From the NCBI GenBank assembly GCA_964568975.1, contig CAZMSO010000007.1:1-64000 (forward strand): a DNA stretch of 64,000 bases. The letters are read 5' to 3'. The notes beneath the pieces were generated by a model. The model had not been told where the DNA came from. It searched no databases and saw only the letters and a list, made by a program, of their open reading frames with translations. Positions 31,440-40,799 of this stretch are shown here, piece after piece. Positions within the stretch are counted from its first letter, which is position 1. Each line of letters begins with the position of its first letter. This stretch comes from CAZADA01 sp964568975 (lineage in GTDB: Bacteria; Pseudomonadota; Alphaproteobacteria; Caulobacterales; Maricaulaceae). The position numbers were made by a program, and so were the translations under genes.

Positions 31440-33287
31440 ATGGCGGAGGCCTCCGACACGCCTGCGCCCGCCGCGCCGCCGGCTGCCGCGCCGGGCGACG
31501 TTTCCCCGGTCAAAGCGGTCGCGACTGAGACCGTCGCGGCCTGGGCGAGCCGGCTTGTGGGCGCGGCGTTCGCGGATCTCGGCGCGGATCCGGCGCTAGG
31601 GCGGGTGATCCGCTCCGATCGCCCTGATCTTGCGCCGTATCAGTGCAATGGCGCGATGGCGGCCGCGAAGGCCCTCAAGCGCAATCCCCGTGAGATCGCG
31701 CAAGCCGTCGCGGATCGCGTCGCGCAAGACCCTGGCGTCGTGGACGTCCAGGTGGCGGGGCCGGGCTTTCTTAATCTGCGGGTCGCCGACGCGATGCTGA
31801 CGGCGCGCGCGGACGCCTTGGCCGCGGATGATCGCGCGGGCGCACGTCTGCGACCCAAGCCTGAGGCGGTGGTGATCGACTTTGGCGGGCCCAATGTCGC
31901 AAAGCCCATGCATGTCGGGCATTTGCGGTCCGCCGTCATTGGGGACGCGCTCCAGCGGCTGTTCCGCTTCCGCGGCGATCGCGTCACGAGCGATGTGCAT
32001 CTGGGCGATTGGGGCCTGCAAATGGGCCATTTGATTACGGAGCTGGAGATCGAGCAGCCGGCGCTGCCGTACTTCAACGCCGCCGACGCTGGCCCGTTTC
32101 CGACCGAGCCGCCGGTCACGCTGGCGGATTTGGCGCGGCTTTACCCCCAAGCCTCGGCGGCGGCGAAGGCCGATCCTGAGCGCCTCCAACGCTCGCGGCG
32201 CGCGACGGCGGAGCTGCAAGCCGGGCGCGCCGGCTACCGCGCGCTCTTGAAACACTTCATCGACGTATCCGTGGCGGGGCTGAAGGGCGATTACGCTCAG
32301 CTGAATGTGCGTTTTGATCTGTGGAAGGGCGAAAGCGACGTCGACCCGCTGGTGAGCGACGTGGTGCGCCTGTTTGGGGATGCGGGGCTGATTGAAGAGA
32401 GCGAGGGTGCTCAAATCGTGCGCGTGGCCCGCGACGGCGACAAGAAGGAGCTTGCGCCGCTGATCTTAGTGACGTCGGAAGGCTCGGCGCTTTACGCCAC
32501 GACGGATCTCGCCACCATTCTTGACCGCGTGCGGACAATCGGGCCCGACCGCATGCTGTATGTGGTCGATCTCGGCCAATCCGACCATTTCGAGCAAGTG
32601 TTTCGCGCCGCGGCCCAAATCGACTGGATCCGCGAGGACCGCCTAGAGCATGTGAAGTTCGGCACCGTCAACGGCCCGGACGGCAAACGCTTGCGCACCC
32701 GCGAAGGCGGCGCGTTTCGCCTCGCCGATTTGATTGGCGAAGCCCAAGCGCGCGCCCGCGCGAAGGTGGAGGAGGCGGGTCTCGCCGGCGATCTGCCTGA
32801 GGAGGAACGCGCGGCCATTGCAGTCCAGGTGGCGCGCGCGGCGTTGCGGTTTGCGGATTTGCAGAATGTCCGCACGACGAATTATGTCTTTGATCTCGAC
32901 CGCTTTACAAGCTTTGAGGGCAAGACCGGGCCTTACCTTCTCTATGCCGCGGTGCGGGTGAAATCGCTGTTGCGCAAAGCCGCTGAGGACGGCGTGCGGC
33001 CGGGCCCGATTGCTGTGGCCGCGCCGGAAGAGCAGGCGCTGGTGATTGAACTCGACAATTTCGACGCCGCGCTCACCACCGCCTATGACAAGCGCCAGCC
33101 GCACCACATCTGTGAGCACGCCTTCGCCCTCGCCCAAGCGTTTTCCAAATTCTACGCCGCATGTCCGGTGCTTGGGGCCGAGGATGAGGCGACGCGCGCC
33201 TCGCGTTTGGCGCTGGCGGGACTGACGCTGAAGCAGTTGACGCTGACGCTCGATCTCCTCGGCATCGACACGCCGGATCGGATGTGA
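31440..33287 (+). CDS. argS: Arginyl-tRNA synthetase
   Basis: 615 residues from ATG 31440. A class I synthetase: the HIGH equivalent is in FGGPNVAKPMHVGHLRSAVIG, followed by GDWGLQMGHLI, LYATTDLATIL and VVDLGQSDHFEQVF. There is no canonical KMSKS, as usual in ArgRS. The N-terminal tRNA-binding (Add-1) domain and a DALR anticodon-binding end (YLLYAAVRVKSLLRKA ... FSKFYAACPVL) are recognisable. The first 30 residues are an extra Ala/Pro-rich lead. Probably co-transcribed with the lipoprotein gene before it and the GNAT gene after it. Confidence 0.96.
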   Translation: MAEASDTPAPAAPPAAAPGDVSPVKAVATETVAAWASRLVGAAFADLGADPALGRVIRSDRPDLAPYQCNGAMAAAKALKRNPREIAQAVADRVAQDPGVVDVQVAGPGFLNLRVADAMLTARADALAADDRAGARLRPKPEAVVIDFGGPNVAKPMHVGHLRSAVIGDALQRLFRFRGDRVTSDVHLGDWGLQMGHLITELEIEQPALPYFNAADAGPFPTEPPVTLADLARLYPQASAAAKADPERLQRSRRATAELQAGRAGYRALLKHFIDVSVAGLKGDYAQLNVRFDLWKGESDVDPLVSDVVRLFGDAGLIEESEGAQIVRVARDGDKKELAPLILVTSEGSALYATTDLATILDRVRTIGPDRMLYVVDLGQSDHFEQVFRAAAQIDWIREDRLEHVKFGTVNGPDGKRLRTREGGAFRLADLIGEAQARARAKVEEAGLAGDLPEEERAAIAVQVARAALRFADLQNVRTTNYVFDLDRFTSFEGKTGPYLLYAAVRVKSLLRKAAEDGVRPGPIAVAAPEEQALVIELDNFDAALTTAYDKRQPHHICEHAFALAQAFSKFYAACPVLGAEDEATRASRLALAGLTLKQLTLTLDLLGIDTPDRM

Positions 33288-33290
33288 CGC

Positions 33291-33848
33291 GTGAACGCGC
33301 CTGAGCTCACCGCCGCCCCCATCCTCGAAACGCCCCGCCTAATTTTGCGCGCGCACCGGCGTGAGGACCTCGACGCCTGCGCGGCCATGTGGGGCGATCC
33401 CGCCATGGTTCGCCACATCTCGGGCCGCCCCTCGACGCGGCCGGAGGCCTGGCGGCGGCTGCTCGCTTACGCCGGCCATTGGGTGTTGATGGGCTTTGGC
33501 TATTGGGCGGTGGTGGAGAAGGCGTCAGGCCGGTTCATTGGCGATGTGGGCTTGTCGGATTTCAAACGCGGCGTCGATCCGCGCCTTGATGACGCGCCGG
33601 AGATCGGCTGGCTGATCGCGCCGGCCGCCCAAGGCCGCGGCTACGCCACAGAAGCCGCGCACGCCGCGCTGGATTGGATCGAGCAGGCGTTAGCGCCGCC
33701 GCGCACGGCGTGTCTGATTGACCCGGGCAACGAGGCGTCGCTGCGCATCGCCGCCACGCTGGGCTACCACGAAACGGCGCGCGTGGAGCTGAATGGCTCG
33801 CCGGCGCTTGTGCTGGAACGATCCACCCCCCGACGCGTGCGCGGCTAG
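33291..33848 (+). CDS. GNAT family N-acetyltransferase (RimJ/RimL type)
   Basis: 185 residues; GTG 33291 lies 3 nt after the argS stop. The opening ETPRLILRAHRREDLDACAAMW is typical of Acetyltransf_3. The CoA-binding loop is IGWLIAPAAQGRGYATEAAHAALDW (Q/RxxGxG/A pattern), followed by NEASLRIAATLGYHETARV. It probably acetylates a protein N-terminus or small amine; the target is unknown. Confidence 0.87.
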   Translation: MNAPELTAAPILETPRLILRAHRREDLDACAAMWGDPAMVRHISGRPSTRPEAWRRLLAYAGHWVLMGFGYWAVVEKASGRFIGDVGLSDFKRGVDPRLDDAPEIGWLIAPAAQGRGYATEAAHAALDWIEQALAPPRTACLIDPGNEASLRIAATLGYHETARVELNGSPALVLERSTPRRVRG

Positions 33849-33945
33849 ATCGTTTCGCATCGGTCGCTTCCGCGATTGACAATTCAAGGGATATAACAAT
33901 AGCTTTATATGACGCGTGGGATCGACGTCCGACGCGCCATATCGG

Positions 33946-34169
33946 CCCAGCGGGAGAGTTCGGCGCGTCGCATACCGGCGCTGCGCCGGCGCCGAAGGCG
34001 CAACCGCCCCGGAAACGCTCAGGTCCACGGACCGCTGGGACCCGAAACGCTGGAAAGCGATCGCCAGGCACGCCTCGTGGGGCCGCCATGACGATCCGCC
34101 GACGGAGCAAGCGCAGGTTGCGGGACGCGCCGCAGCCCACGCGGAATCTCTCAGGCGCCGACGACAGCG
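33946..34169 (+). promoter_or_regulatory. Tandem glycine riboswitch upstream of gcvT
   Basis: Two aptamers in series. The first (33946-34039) is closed by CCCAGCG/CGCTGGG and contains GCGGGAGAG, then GCGCCGAAGGCGCAA and CCCGGAAACGCTCAGGTCC. The second (34048-34169) is closed by CGCTG/CAGCG and contains CGGAGCAA and GCGGAATCTCTCAGGCGCC. These match the conserved core of the gcvT element. Genes of the glycine cleavage system follow, so glycine should switch on expression of the operon. Confidence 0.93.
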
Positions 34170-34220
34170 GGGGCCCGGCGTCGACCATGGGGGTTGGCGC
34201 GCCCAGGCTGTCGAGGATGT

Positions 34221-35369
34221 ATGGCTGACGCCGCCGCCACCTCTTCCACCGCGACCACTGTGCGCGACACCGCCCTTAGCCGGCTGCACAAGCGGTTGAA
34301 GGCGCGGATGGTGCCCTTCGCCGGGTACTCCATGCCGGTCCAGTATGAGGGCGTCCTCGCGGAGCACCATTGGACGCGCGAGCACGCCGGCCTGTTCGAC
34401 GTCTCCCACATGGGCCAAGCGTTTTTGGTGGGACCAGATCACGCCACGACCGCAGCCGCCCTGGAAGCGCTCACACCGATCGACGCCGCGGGGCTCGCTC
34501 CGGGCCAAGGGCGTTACACGCTTCTGATGAATGACGAGGGCGGGATTCGTGACGATCTCATCGTCACCCGTCCGCGCGATCCGGATCACGATGGCTGGCT
34601 GCATCTCGTGGTGAACGCCGCCTGCAAGGAGGCCGATTTCGCTCACATCGCCGCCAACCTGCCCGAGGGCGTGGAGCTGCGGCCGAAGCCGGAGCTGGCG
34701 CTGCTGGCGCTTCAAGGTCCCAAGGCGCGCGACGTGATGCAGCGTATGGCGCCGGCGGCCGCCGAATTGACCTTCATGACAGCGACGGCGACCATCATTG
34801 CCGGCTATCCCGCCCACATCAGCTGTTCTGGCTACACCGGCGAGGATGGTTTTGAGGTCTCCGTGTTGGGCGATCACGCGGAAGCGGTGGCTGACGCCCT
34901 CCTTGAGCAGGAAGACGTGAAGCCCATCGGCTTGGGGGCGCGCGACACGCTGCGGCTTGAGGCGGGCTTGTGCCTCTATGGCCACGACATGGACGAGACC
35001 ACCTCGCCCGTGGAGGCGGGTTTGCGCTGGGCTGTGCCGAAGCATCGCCGCGCGCCCGGCGCGTTTCCCGGGGTTGAGCGGCTGCTGCGCGAGTTTGAGG
35101 ACGGCCCGGCGCGCCGACGCGTGGGCGTGTTGATTGCGGGGCGCGCGCCCGCGCGCGAGGGCGCTGAGATTCAAAAGGACGGCGAGACGGTGGGCGTCGT
35201 CACCAGCGGCGCGCCGGCCCCCACTGTCGGCGCGCCCGTGGCGATGGGTTATGTCGCAACACCGTTCGCGGCGGTGGGAGAGTCGCTGCAGATACTCGTG
35301 CGCGGGCGCGCGCTGGAGGGCCGCGTCGCGCCGATGCCGTTCACGCCCCACCGCTATTGGCGGGGCTAG
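34221..35369 (+). CDS. gcvT: Glycine cleavage system T protein (aminomethyltransferase)
   Basis: 382 residues from ATG 34221 (GAGG upstream). Motifs: MVPFAGYSMPVQYEGVLAEHHWTREHAGLFDVSHMGQ, LLMNDEGGIRDDLIVTR, SCSGYTGEDGFEVSV and LGARDTLRLEAGLCLYGHDMD, the last holding the catalytic Asp region that binds folate. It releases ammonia and makes methylene-tetrahydrofolate from H-protein-bound aminomethyl. First gene after the glycine riboswitch. Confidence 0.96.
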   Translation: MADAAATSSTATTVRDTALSRLHKRLKARMVPFAGYSMPVQYEGVLAEHHWTREHAGLFDVSHMGQAFLVGPDHATTAAALEALTPIDAAGLAPGQGRYTLLMNDEGGIRDDLIVTRPRDPDHDGWLHLVVNAACKEADFAHIAANLPEGVELRPKPELALLALQGPKARDVMQRMAPAAAELTFMTATATIIAGYPAHISCSGYTGEDGFEVSVLGDHAEAVADALLEQEDVKPIGLGARDTLRLEAGLCLYGHDMDETTSPVEAGLRWAVPKHRRAPGAFPGVERLLREFEDGPARRRVGVLIAGRAPAREGAEIQKDGETVGVVTSGAPAPTVGAPVAMGYVATPFAAVGESLQILVRGRALEGRVAPMPFTPHRYWRG

Positions 35370-35389
35370 GGCCAGCGAAGGAGGGGCGT

Positions 35390-35767
35390 ATGGCTGCTCA
35401 ATATTACACCAAAGATCATGAATGGATCCGCGTGGACGGCGACATCGGCGTCGTTGGCGTCACCGCCCACGCCGCCGAGCAGCTGGGCGACGTGGTGTTT
35501 GTCGATTTGCCGGAGGTGGGCAAAGCCGTCGCGCAACAGGGCGAGATCGCTGTCGTTGAAAGCGTCAAAGCCGCCAGCGACGTCTACGCCCCGGTCGCGG
35601 GCGAGGTGACGGAGGTCAATCCAGCCCTCGCGGACAAGCCCGAGACGGTTAATGAAAGCCCCGAAGACAGCGGCTGGTTCTTCAAGCTGAAAATCGCTGA
35701 CCCCAAAGAACTTGAAGGCCTGATGGACAAAAGCGCCTACACCGCCTTTGTGGCGGAGTCGGCCTAG
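35390..35767 (+). CDS. gcvH: Glycine cleavage system H protein
   Basis: 125 residues from ATG 35390, preceded by AAGGAGGGG. The lipoyl-bearing Lys60 lies in IAVVESVKAASDVYAPVAGEV. YYTKDHEWIRVDGDIGVVGVTAHA and PEDSGWFFKLKI complete the family signature. It shuttles the aminomethyl group between P, T and L proteins. The L protein (lpd) gene is not in this operon. Confidence 0.97.
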   Translation: MAAQYYTKDHEWIRVDGDIGVVGVTAHAAEQLGDVVFVDLPEVGKAVAQQGEIAVVESVKAASDVYAPVAGEVTEVNPALADKPETVNESPEDSGWFFKLKIADPKELEGLMDKSAYTAFVAESA

Positions 35768-35772
35768 CGCCC

Positions 35773-36417
35773 ATGTATGCTCCGTCCGCCTTCGCCGAAC
35801 ACGATCCGCAGACGCTGGCGGCGTTCATGCGCGCGCACCCGTTCGCGATGGTTGCGGTGAACGGCGAACACGGGCCGGTGGCGGCGCACGCGCCGCTGCT
35901 TCTCGAGACCGACGCCGAAGGGCGGTCCGCCCTTGTGGGCCATCTCGCCCGGGCGAACCCGTTTTGGCGCGCCGCCGAGGGCGCGCACGCTCTCGCGGTG
36001 TTTTCGGGGGCCGACGCCTATGTCTCGCCATCGTGGTATCCGTCCAAGGCCCGCCACGGCAAGGTCGTACCCACTTGGAACTATCAGCGCGTCGAGGCGC
36101 GCGGCGTCCTGACGGTGGAGACCGACGCCGTCGCCATCGGCGCGATCGTCGAGGCGCTGACCGACGCCATGGAACGCGACCGGCCGACGCCTTGGCGCAC
36201 GACGGACGCGCCGAGCGCTTACATTGAACGCTTGCACGCCGCCCTGGTCGGCGTGCGCGTGCGCCTCACTTCAGTGATGGGCGTGCGCAAACTCAGCCAG
36301 AACCGATCGGCGACGGACTTTGACGGCGTGCGTTCGGGCCTGCGGGCGATGGCGTCGCCCGGCCCCCAGGCGACGGCTGAGGCCATGGACGAATTGATCG
36401 CGACACAGCGAGGTTGA
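35773..36417 (+). CDS. PaiB-family FMN-binding protein
   Basis: 214 residues, 5 nt after gcvH. It opens MYAPSAFAEHDPQTLAAFMRAHPFAMVAV and contains AVFSGADAYVSPSWYPSK, VPTWNYQRVEARG and LTSVMGVRKLSQNRSATDFDGV, the PaiB (FMN-binding negative regulator) signature. PaiB affects protease and sporulation genes in Bacillus, but the proteobacterial members are of unclear function; flavin binding is the safer prediction. It sits inside the gcv operon, so expression should follow glycine. Confidence 0.88.
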   Translation: MYAPSAFAEHDPQTLAAFMRAHPFAMVAVNGEHGPVAAHAPLLLETDAEGRSALVGHLARANPFWRAAEGAHALAVFSGADAYVSPSWYPSKARHGKVVPTWNYQRVEARGVLTVETDAVAIGAIVEALTDAMERDRPTPWRTTDAPSAYIERLHAALVGVRVRLTSVMGVRKLSQNRSATDFDGVRSGLRAMASPGPQATAEAMDELIATQRG

Positions 36418-36421
36418 GCGT

Positions 36422-37777
36422 ATGCGGTATCTTCCCCTGACCAACGCCGACCGGGCGGACATGCTGGCGGCCGTCGGCGTCGCCTCCATTGATGAGCTCT
36501 TCGCCGACGTCCCGCAGGCCGCGCGCTTTGAGGGGCCCGTTGCGGGCTTGCCCTTAGTCCAGGGCGAACTGGCGGTGACGCGCCATCTCTCAGAGCTGGC
36601 GGCGCGCAACACGGCGGCGGGCGCCACGGCGTTTTTCTGCGGCGCGGGCGCATATCGCCATCATGTGCCCGCGAGCGTGGACCACATCATTCAGCGCTCG
36701 GAATTCTTGACCGCCTACACGCCCTATCAGCCCGAGATTTCTCAAGGCACGCTGCAGTATCTGTTTGAGTTCCAAACGCAAGTCGCCCAGCTCCTGGGCC
36801 TCGGCGTCGCCAACGCGTCCATGTATGACGGCTCCACCGCGTGCGCGGAGGCCGTGCTCATGGCTGCGCGGGTCACCAAGCGGTCAAAGGCCGTGCTCGC
36901 GCCGGGGCTCCACCCCCATTACGCCGCTGCGACCAAAACGCTGGCGAAACACCTCGACATCAACATCGTGGACGCGCCGGCCGCGGTCGCTGGCGACGCC
37001 GCCGCCGGCGATCTCGTGGACGCCGACACCGCCTGCCTGGTCGTGCAGACGCCCAACGTGTTTGGTGCGCTCGTCGACCTCGCGCCTCTGGCGGAGGCTG
37101 CGCACAAGGCTGGCGCGTTGCTCGTGGCGGTGACGACGGAGGCGGTGTCGCTCGGTCTCGTCAAAAGCCCGGGCGAGATGGGCGCGGACATCGCCGTCGC
37201 GGAAGGCCAGTCGATTGGCAACGCGCTGAATTTCGGCGGACCTTATGTGGGCCTGTTCGCGTGCAAAGACGACCGCGCTTTCTTGCGCCAGATGCCGGGC
37301 CGCCTCGCTGGCGAGACCGTGGACGCCGATGGCGCGCGGGGCTTCGTGCTGACGCTGTCGACACGCGAGCAGCACATTCGCCGCGACAAAGCGACGTCCA
37401 ACATCTGCACCAACTCCGGGCTCTGCGCGCTCGCCTTCTCGATCCACATGACGCTGTTGGGGGAGGCGGGCTTGCGCCGGCTCGCGCGGCTCAATCACGA
37501 GGCGGCGTGCGATCTCGCCGAGCGGTTGGCGGCGATCCCGGGCGTCAGCCTCGAGACCGAGAGCTTTTTCAACGAGTTCACGCTGAAACTGCCGGCGAAC
37601 GCGGCGGACACTGTGTCAAAACTGCTCAGTAAGGGCGTGATTGCGGGCGTGCCCGCCAGTCGGCTCTTACCAGGCCAGGGCTTTGACGATCGGCTGATTG
37701 TCGCGGTGACCGAGACGAACACGCCCGCCGACTTCGACGCCCTCGAACACGGCCTCAGGGAGGTCGTTGGTGCCTAA
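36422..37777 (+). CDS. gcvPA: Glycine dehydrogenase (decarboxylating) subunit 1
   Basis: 451 residues; ATG 36422, 4 nt after the previous stop. This is the N-terminal half of the split P protein: MRYLPLTNADRADMLAAVGV, FFCGAGAYRHHVPASVDHI, YTPYQPEISQGTLQYLFEFQ, NASMYDGSTACAEA and TREQHIRRDKATSNICTN. It forms a heterotetramer with GcvPB and needs it for the PLP lysine. Split P protein is common in alphaproteobacteria. Confidence 0.96.
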   Translation: MRYLPLTNADRADMLAAVGVASIDELFADVPQAARFEGPVAGLPLVQGELAVTRHLSELAARNTAAGATAFFCGAGAYRHHVPASVDHIIQRSEFLTAYTPYQPEISQGTLQYLFEFQTQVAQLLGLGVANASMYDGSTACAEAVLMAARVTKRSKAVLAPGLHPHYAAATKTLAKHLDINIVDAPAAVAGDAAAGDLVDADTACLVVQTPNVFGALVDLAPLAEAAHKAGALLVAVTTEAVSLGLVKSPGEMGADIAVAEGQSIGNALNFGGPYVGLFACKDDRAFLRQMPGRLAGETVDADGARGFVLTLSTREQHIRRDKATSNICTNSGLCALAFSIHMTLLGEAGLRRLARLNHEAACDLAERLAAIPGVSLETESFFNEFTLKLPANAADTVSKLLSKGVIAGVPASRLLPGQGFDDRLIVAVTETNTPADFDALEHGLREVVGA

Positions 37778-38303
37778 GATCGACCGCGAGACAGCGCCGC
37801 GCGTGCACCGCCAAGCCTATCCCGGCCGGTTGCTCCACCGCACGGACGGCTGCTGGAAGACCAAGCTCAGTGACGCCGGCGGGCTCACCCAGTTCGGCTT
37901 TGGCGAAGTAACGCTTGCGCCCGGGTCGTCGACCGGCCTCTACCACTGGCACGAAGCCGACGATGAGCTCGTCTACGTGCTGGAAGGCGAAGTGGTGATG
38001 GTGGAAGGCGACACAGAGACGATCATGCGCGCGGGTGACTGCGCGACCTTCAAAGCCGGGGTCGCGGTGGGCCACACGTTTGAGAACCGCGCCGACACGC
38101 CCGCGCGTCTGCTTGAAGTCGGTCCCCGAGGTCTGGATGAGACCGCCCATTATCCGGGCCTCGACATGCTCTACCGCCGCAGCCCCGACGGCGTGCAGCG
38201 CTTTGAAACCCGCGACGGCCGCCCCCTTGCGCCGACCGATGAGGTCGCGCGCCTCGACGATCCGCAAAATCTGAAGCCCGCCTCGCCCTTGGACATTGAG
38301 TAG
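37770..38303 (+). CDS. Cupin domain protein within the gcv operon
   Basis: 177 residues; GTG 37770 overlaps the gcvPA stop and has AGGGAGG at 37757-37763. The cupin metal motif is visible: GLYHWHEADDELVYVLEGEVVMVEG (H-x-H-x4-E) and later VGHTFEN. One barrel, with C-terminal GLDMLYRRSPDGVQRFETRDGRPL. Its position between the two halves of the P protein suggests a role in glycine or one-carbon metabolism, but no substrate can be assigned. Confidence 0.84.
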   Translation: MPKIDRETAPRVHRQAYPGRLLHRTDGCWKTKLSDAGGLTQFGFGEVTLAPGSSTGLYHWHEADDELVYVLEGEVVMVEGDTETIMRAGDCATFKAGVAVGHTFENRADTPARLLEVGPRGLDETAHYPGLDMLYRRSPDGVQRFETRDGRPLAPTDEVARLDDPQNLKPASPLDIE

Positions 38304-38330
38304 CGCCCCGCCGCGTCAGGAGTTCGCCCG

Positions 38331-39911
38331 ATGAGCATGAACACCCAAGGCCGCCCCACCACGCCGCGCCCCGCTGACGGCGACGTGTTGGTGGAAGATC
38401 GCCCGATCACGTCGCCAGCGCAGGCTGCGCCAGAGCCGCGCGCCGGACGCGGCCTGCTCCAGGACGAGCCGCTGCTGTTTGAGGTGGGCGATGGCGCGAA
38501 GACCGGCGTGGATTTGCCGGAACCGTCCGGCCGCGCCGCGCGCTTGGGTGGTCTTGAGCGGACGGCGGTCATCGGCCTGCCAGGCCTCTCTGAGCCGGAG
38601 ACGTTGCGCCATTATGTGCGCCTGTCGCAGCGGAATTACGCCATTGATCTGGGGCTCTACCCGCTCGGTTCGTGCACGATGAAGCACAATCCGCGGCTCA
38701 ACGAAAAGCTCGCGCGGCTGCCTGGCTTCGCCGACCTCCACCCCCTCCAGCCCGAGGAGACGGTGCAGGGTGCGCTCGCGCTGATTGAGGAACTCGGCCA
38801 TTGGCTGACGACGCTCACCGGCATGCCCGCGGTGGCGATGAGCCCTAAGGCCGGCGCCCATGGCGAGCTCTGTGGCATGATGGCGATCCGCGCCGCCCTC
38901 GACGCCCGCGGCGACATGGGGCGGCGGCGGGTGCTTGTGCCCGAAAGCGCCCACGGCACCAATCCGGCCACGGCGATCCAATGCGGATTCCGGGTGGACG
39001 AGATCAAGGCGACAGCTGACGGGCGAGTTGACCTGGACGAGGTGAAGGCAAAGCTCGGCGACGATCTCGCGGGGATTATGCTCACGAACCCCAACACCTG
39101 CGGCCTGTTTGAGCGCGACATCCGCGAGATCGCGCACCTCATTCATGAGGCCGGCGGGTACTTCTACTGCGACGGCGCAAACTTTAACGCCATTGTCGGG
39201 CGCGTGCGGCCGGGGGATCTCGGCGTCGACGCCATGCACATCAACCTCCACAAGACCTTCTCGACCCCCCATGGCGGCGGCGGCCCGGGCTCGGGGCCGA
39301 CGGTGTTGTCGCAGGCGCTGGCGCCCTTTGCGCCCTTGCCGCGGATTGAAAAGGCTGGGGAGAATTATCGCCTCGTCGAACACGCAGAGGGGGAAGAGCG
39401 CGCGTTTGGACGCATGGCCGCGTTCCATGGCCAGATGGGCATGTTTGTGCGCGCGCTGAGCTATATGCTCAGTCACGGCGCGGACGGGCTGCGTCAAGCG
39501 GCGGAAGACGCCGTGTTGAACGCCAACTACGTGCAAGCCGGTCTCAAAGATGTGATGACGCCTGCTTTTGACGGGACGTGCATGCATGAGGCCTTGTTTG
39601 ATGATCGCTTCTTGAAAAACACTGGCGTCTCCACCCTCGACTTTGCGAAAGCCATGATCGATGCGGGCTACCACCCGATGACCATGTATTTCCCGCTTGT
39701 GGCGCACGGGGCGATGTTGATTGAGCCCACGGAGACGGAATCCAAGGACAGCGTGGATCAATTCGTCCGTGTTCTGCGGGATTTGGCTATCGCCGCGGCC
39801 CGCGGCGAGACGGCGCGTTTTCATGCTGCGCCACGGTCGGCTCCCCTCAAACGCTTGGACGAAACCCGCGCGGCGCGGCGTCCGATTCTGCGCTGGCGCG
39901 ACGCCTCTTAA
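38331..39911 (+). CDS. gcvPB: Glycine dehydrogenase (decarboxylating) subunit 2
   Basis: 526 residues from ATG 38331 (CAGGAG upstream). The PLP-binding Lys is in HINLHKTFSTPHGGGGPG. LYPLGSCTMKHNPRLNE, SPKAGAHGELCGMMAIRAA and ESAHGTNPATAIQCGF are GcvPB signatures. Together with GcvPA it decarboxylates glycine and loads H protein. It is the last gene of the riboswitch-controlled operon. Confidence 0.97.
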   Translation: MSMNTQGRPTTPRPADGDVLVEDRPITSPAQAAPEPRAGRGLLQDEPLLFEVGDGAKTGVDLPEPSGRAARLGGLERTAVIGLPGLSEPETLRHYVRLSQRNYAIDLGLYPLGSCTMKHNPRLNEKLARLPGFADLHPLQPEETVQGALALIEELGHWLTTLTGMPAVAMSPKAGAHGELCGMMAIRAALDARGDMGRRRVLVPESAHGTNPATAIQCGFRVDEIKATADGRVDLDEVKAKLGDDLAGIMLTNPNTCGLFERDIREIAHLIHEAGGYFYCDGANFNAIVGRVRPGDLGVDAMHINLHKTFSTPHGGGGPGSGPTVLSQALAPFAPLPRIEKAGENYRLVEHAEGEERAFGRMAAFHGQMGMFVRALSYMLSHGADGLRQAAEDAVLNANYVQAGLKDVMTPAFDGTCMHEALFDDRFLKNTGVSTLDFAKAMIDAGYHPMTMYFPLVAHGAMLIEPTETESKDSVDQFVRVLRDLAIAAARGETARFHAAPRSAPLKRLDETRAARRPILRWRDAS

Positions 39912-39938
39912 CGAGCGCTGTGGCCATCGGCCGTCCGG

Positions 39939-39959
39939 GCCGCGCGTGGCGCGCGCGGC
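39939..39959 (+). terminator. 8-bp GC hairpin after gcvPB, possible operon terminator
   Basis: GCCGCGCG, a 5-nt loop, then CGCGCGGC, 27 nt after the gcvPB stop. No T run follows, so termination by this hairpin is tentative. Confidence 0.35.
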
Positions 39960-40168
39960 GACCTCGTCGGTGTGGTCACAGATGTGCATGATCCGTGCGG
40001 CGGGGGGTGCGCCCCTCGCTCGCGCGTCCTAAATATGGAAAGGCCCGGAGCAACGGAGGGCGCGCCGCGGGGGCGCCGAAGATCGTTGTGCCATCATGGG
40101 AACGCTGTTTAGACTTCTTTTATTGGCGTTCGATAAGCCTGCACGGGCGAGAAGGAGATGCCCCGGGA

Positions 40169-40483
40169 ATGCGTTACGTCGCTCGAGCGTTTAGCGTGTT
40201 TATCGCCCCCGACGCGGGCGTCTACGGTCTCGGTGAAATGATGCGTTGGGCGGTTCGCCAATTCGCGACGGTGCTTGGCGGACTTTTGGTTTTGATTTCC
40301 GTGCCGGTGGCCTTAGTCACGCCGGTTTTGCCCGTCGGTTTGCCGCTGTTAATTCTCGGGCTGGTGTTGTTGGTGAACTCCTCGGAGACGGCGCGTCGGA
40401 TGTTTTTGCGCTGGGTGAAGCGTTACCCGATCACGTCGAGGCCTTTGCGCTCGATTATGCGCCGGCGTCATAAGCGTCTTTAG
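40169..40483 (+). CDS. Small membrane protein with a long hydrophobic pair of helices
   Basis: 104 residues from ATG 40169, with GAAGGAG at 40151-40157. The centre, FATVLGGLLVLISVPVALVTPVLPVGLPLLILGLVLLVNSSE, makes one long or two short transmembrane helices with Pro/Gly kinks. A basic tail follows (RRMFLRWVKRYPITSRPLRSIMRRRHKRL). It resembles proteins annotated PGPGW-type. Function unknown. It stands alone between the gcv and atp operons. Confidence 0.65.
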   Translation: MRYVARAFSVFIAPDAGVYGLGEMMRWAVRQFATVLGGLLVLISVPVALVTPVLPVGLPLLILGLVLLVNSSETARRMFLRWVKRYPITSRPLRSIMRRRHKRL

Positions 40484-40799
40484 CCACTTACTGTGATGAT
40501 TGAGGGCTGGCGCCAGGTCGCTGGCCGGCGCGCCCCCGCGGGATGGAGAACGGCGCGTGGAGCGCGTCGCGACCTCGGAAACGCCGGGCCCGACGCGAGA
40601 GCCCACCTTAGGACGCCAGATTCGACGCTAGACCTAGACGCCGGACCTCAGACCATAGCGAGCGCCTTAAGCAGCCTCAGACAGTCTCACTTTAACCGCG
40701 CGCGCCGGGGGCCCACGCTTCTTCCTCGGCCGCGGATTGACCGCATCGCTGCGTCGCCGAGAGCCACGCCCCCGGAGCGCGGAAGACCGCGCCGTCCTC
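40484..40799. other. Intergenic stretch between a convergent membrane-protein gene and atpF
   Basis: 316 bp. No recognisable gene or RNA. The AGACGCC/GACGCCA repeats around 40610-40640 are short direct repeats. Convergent transcription would end here, but I see no T-rich terminator. Confidence 0.4.

Noticed and set aside
31440..33287. Missing KMSKS motif in ArgS
   Set aside because: Most arginyl-tRNA synthetases lack a canonical KMSKS; it is not a defect.
33690..35351. 553-residue open frame opposite gcvT and the riboswitch
   Set aside because: It crosses the riboswitch and is antisense to gcvT; His/Arg-rich composition is typical of a shadow frame.
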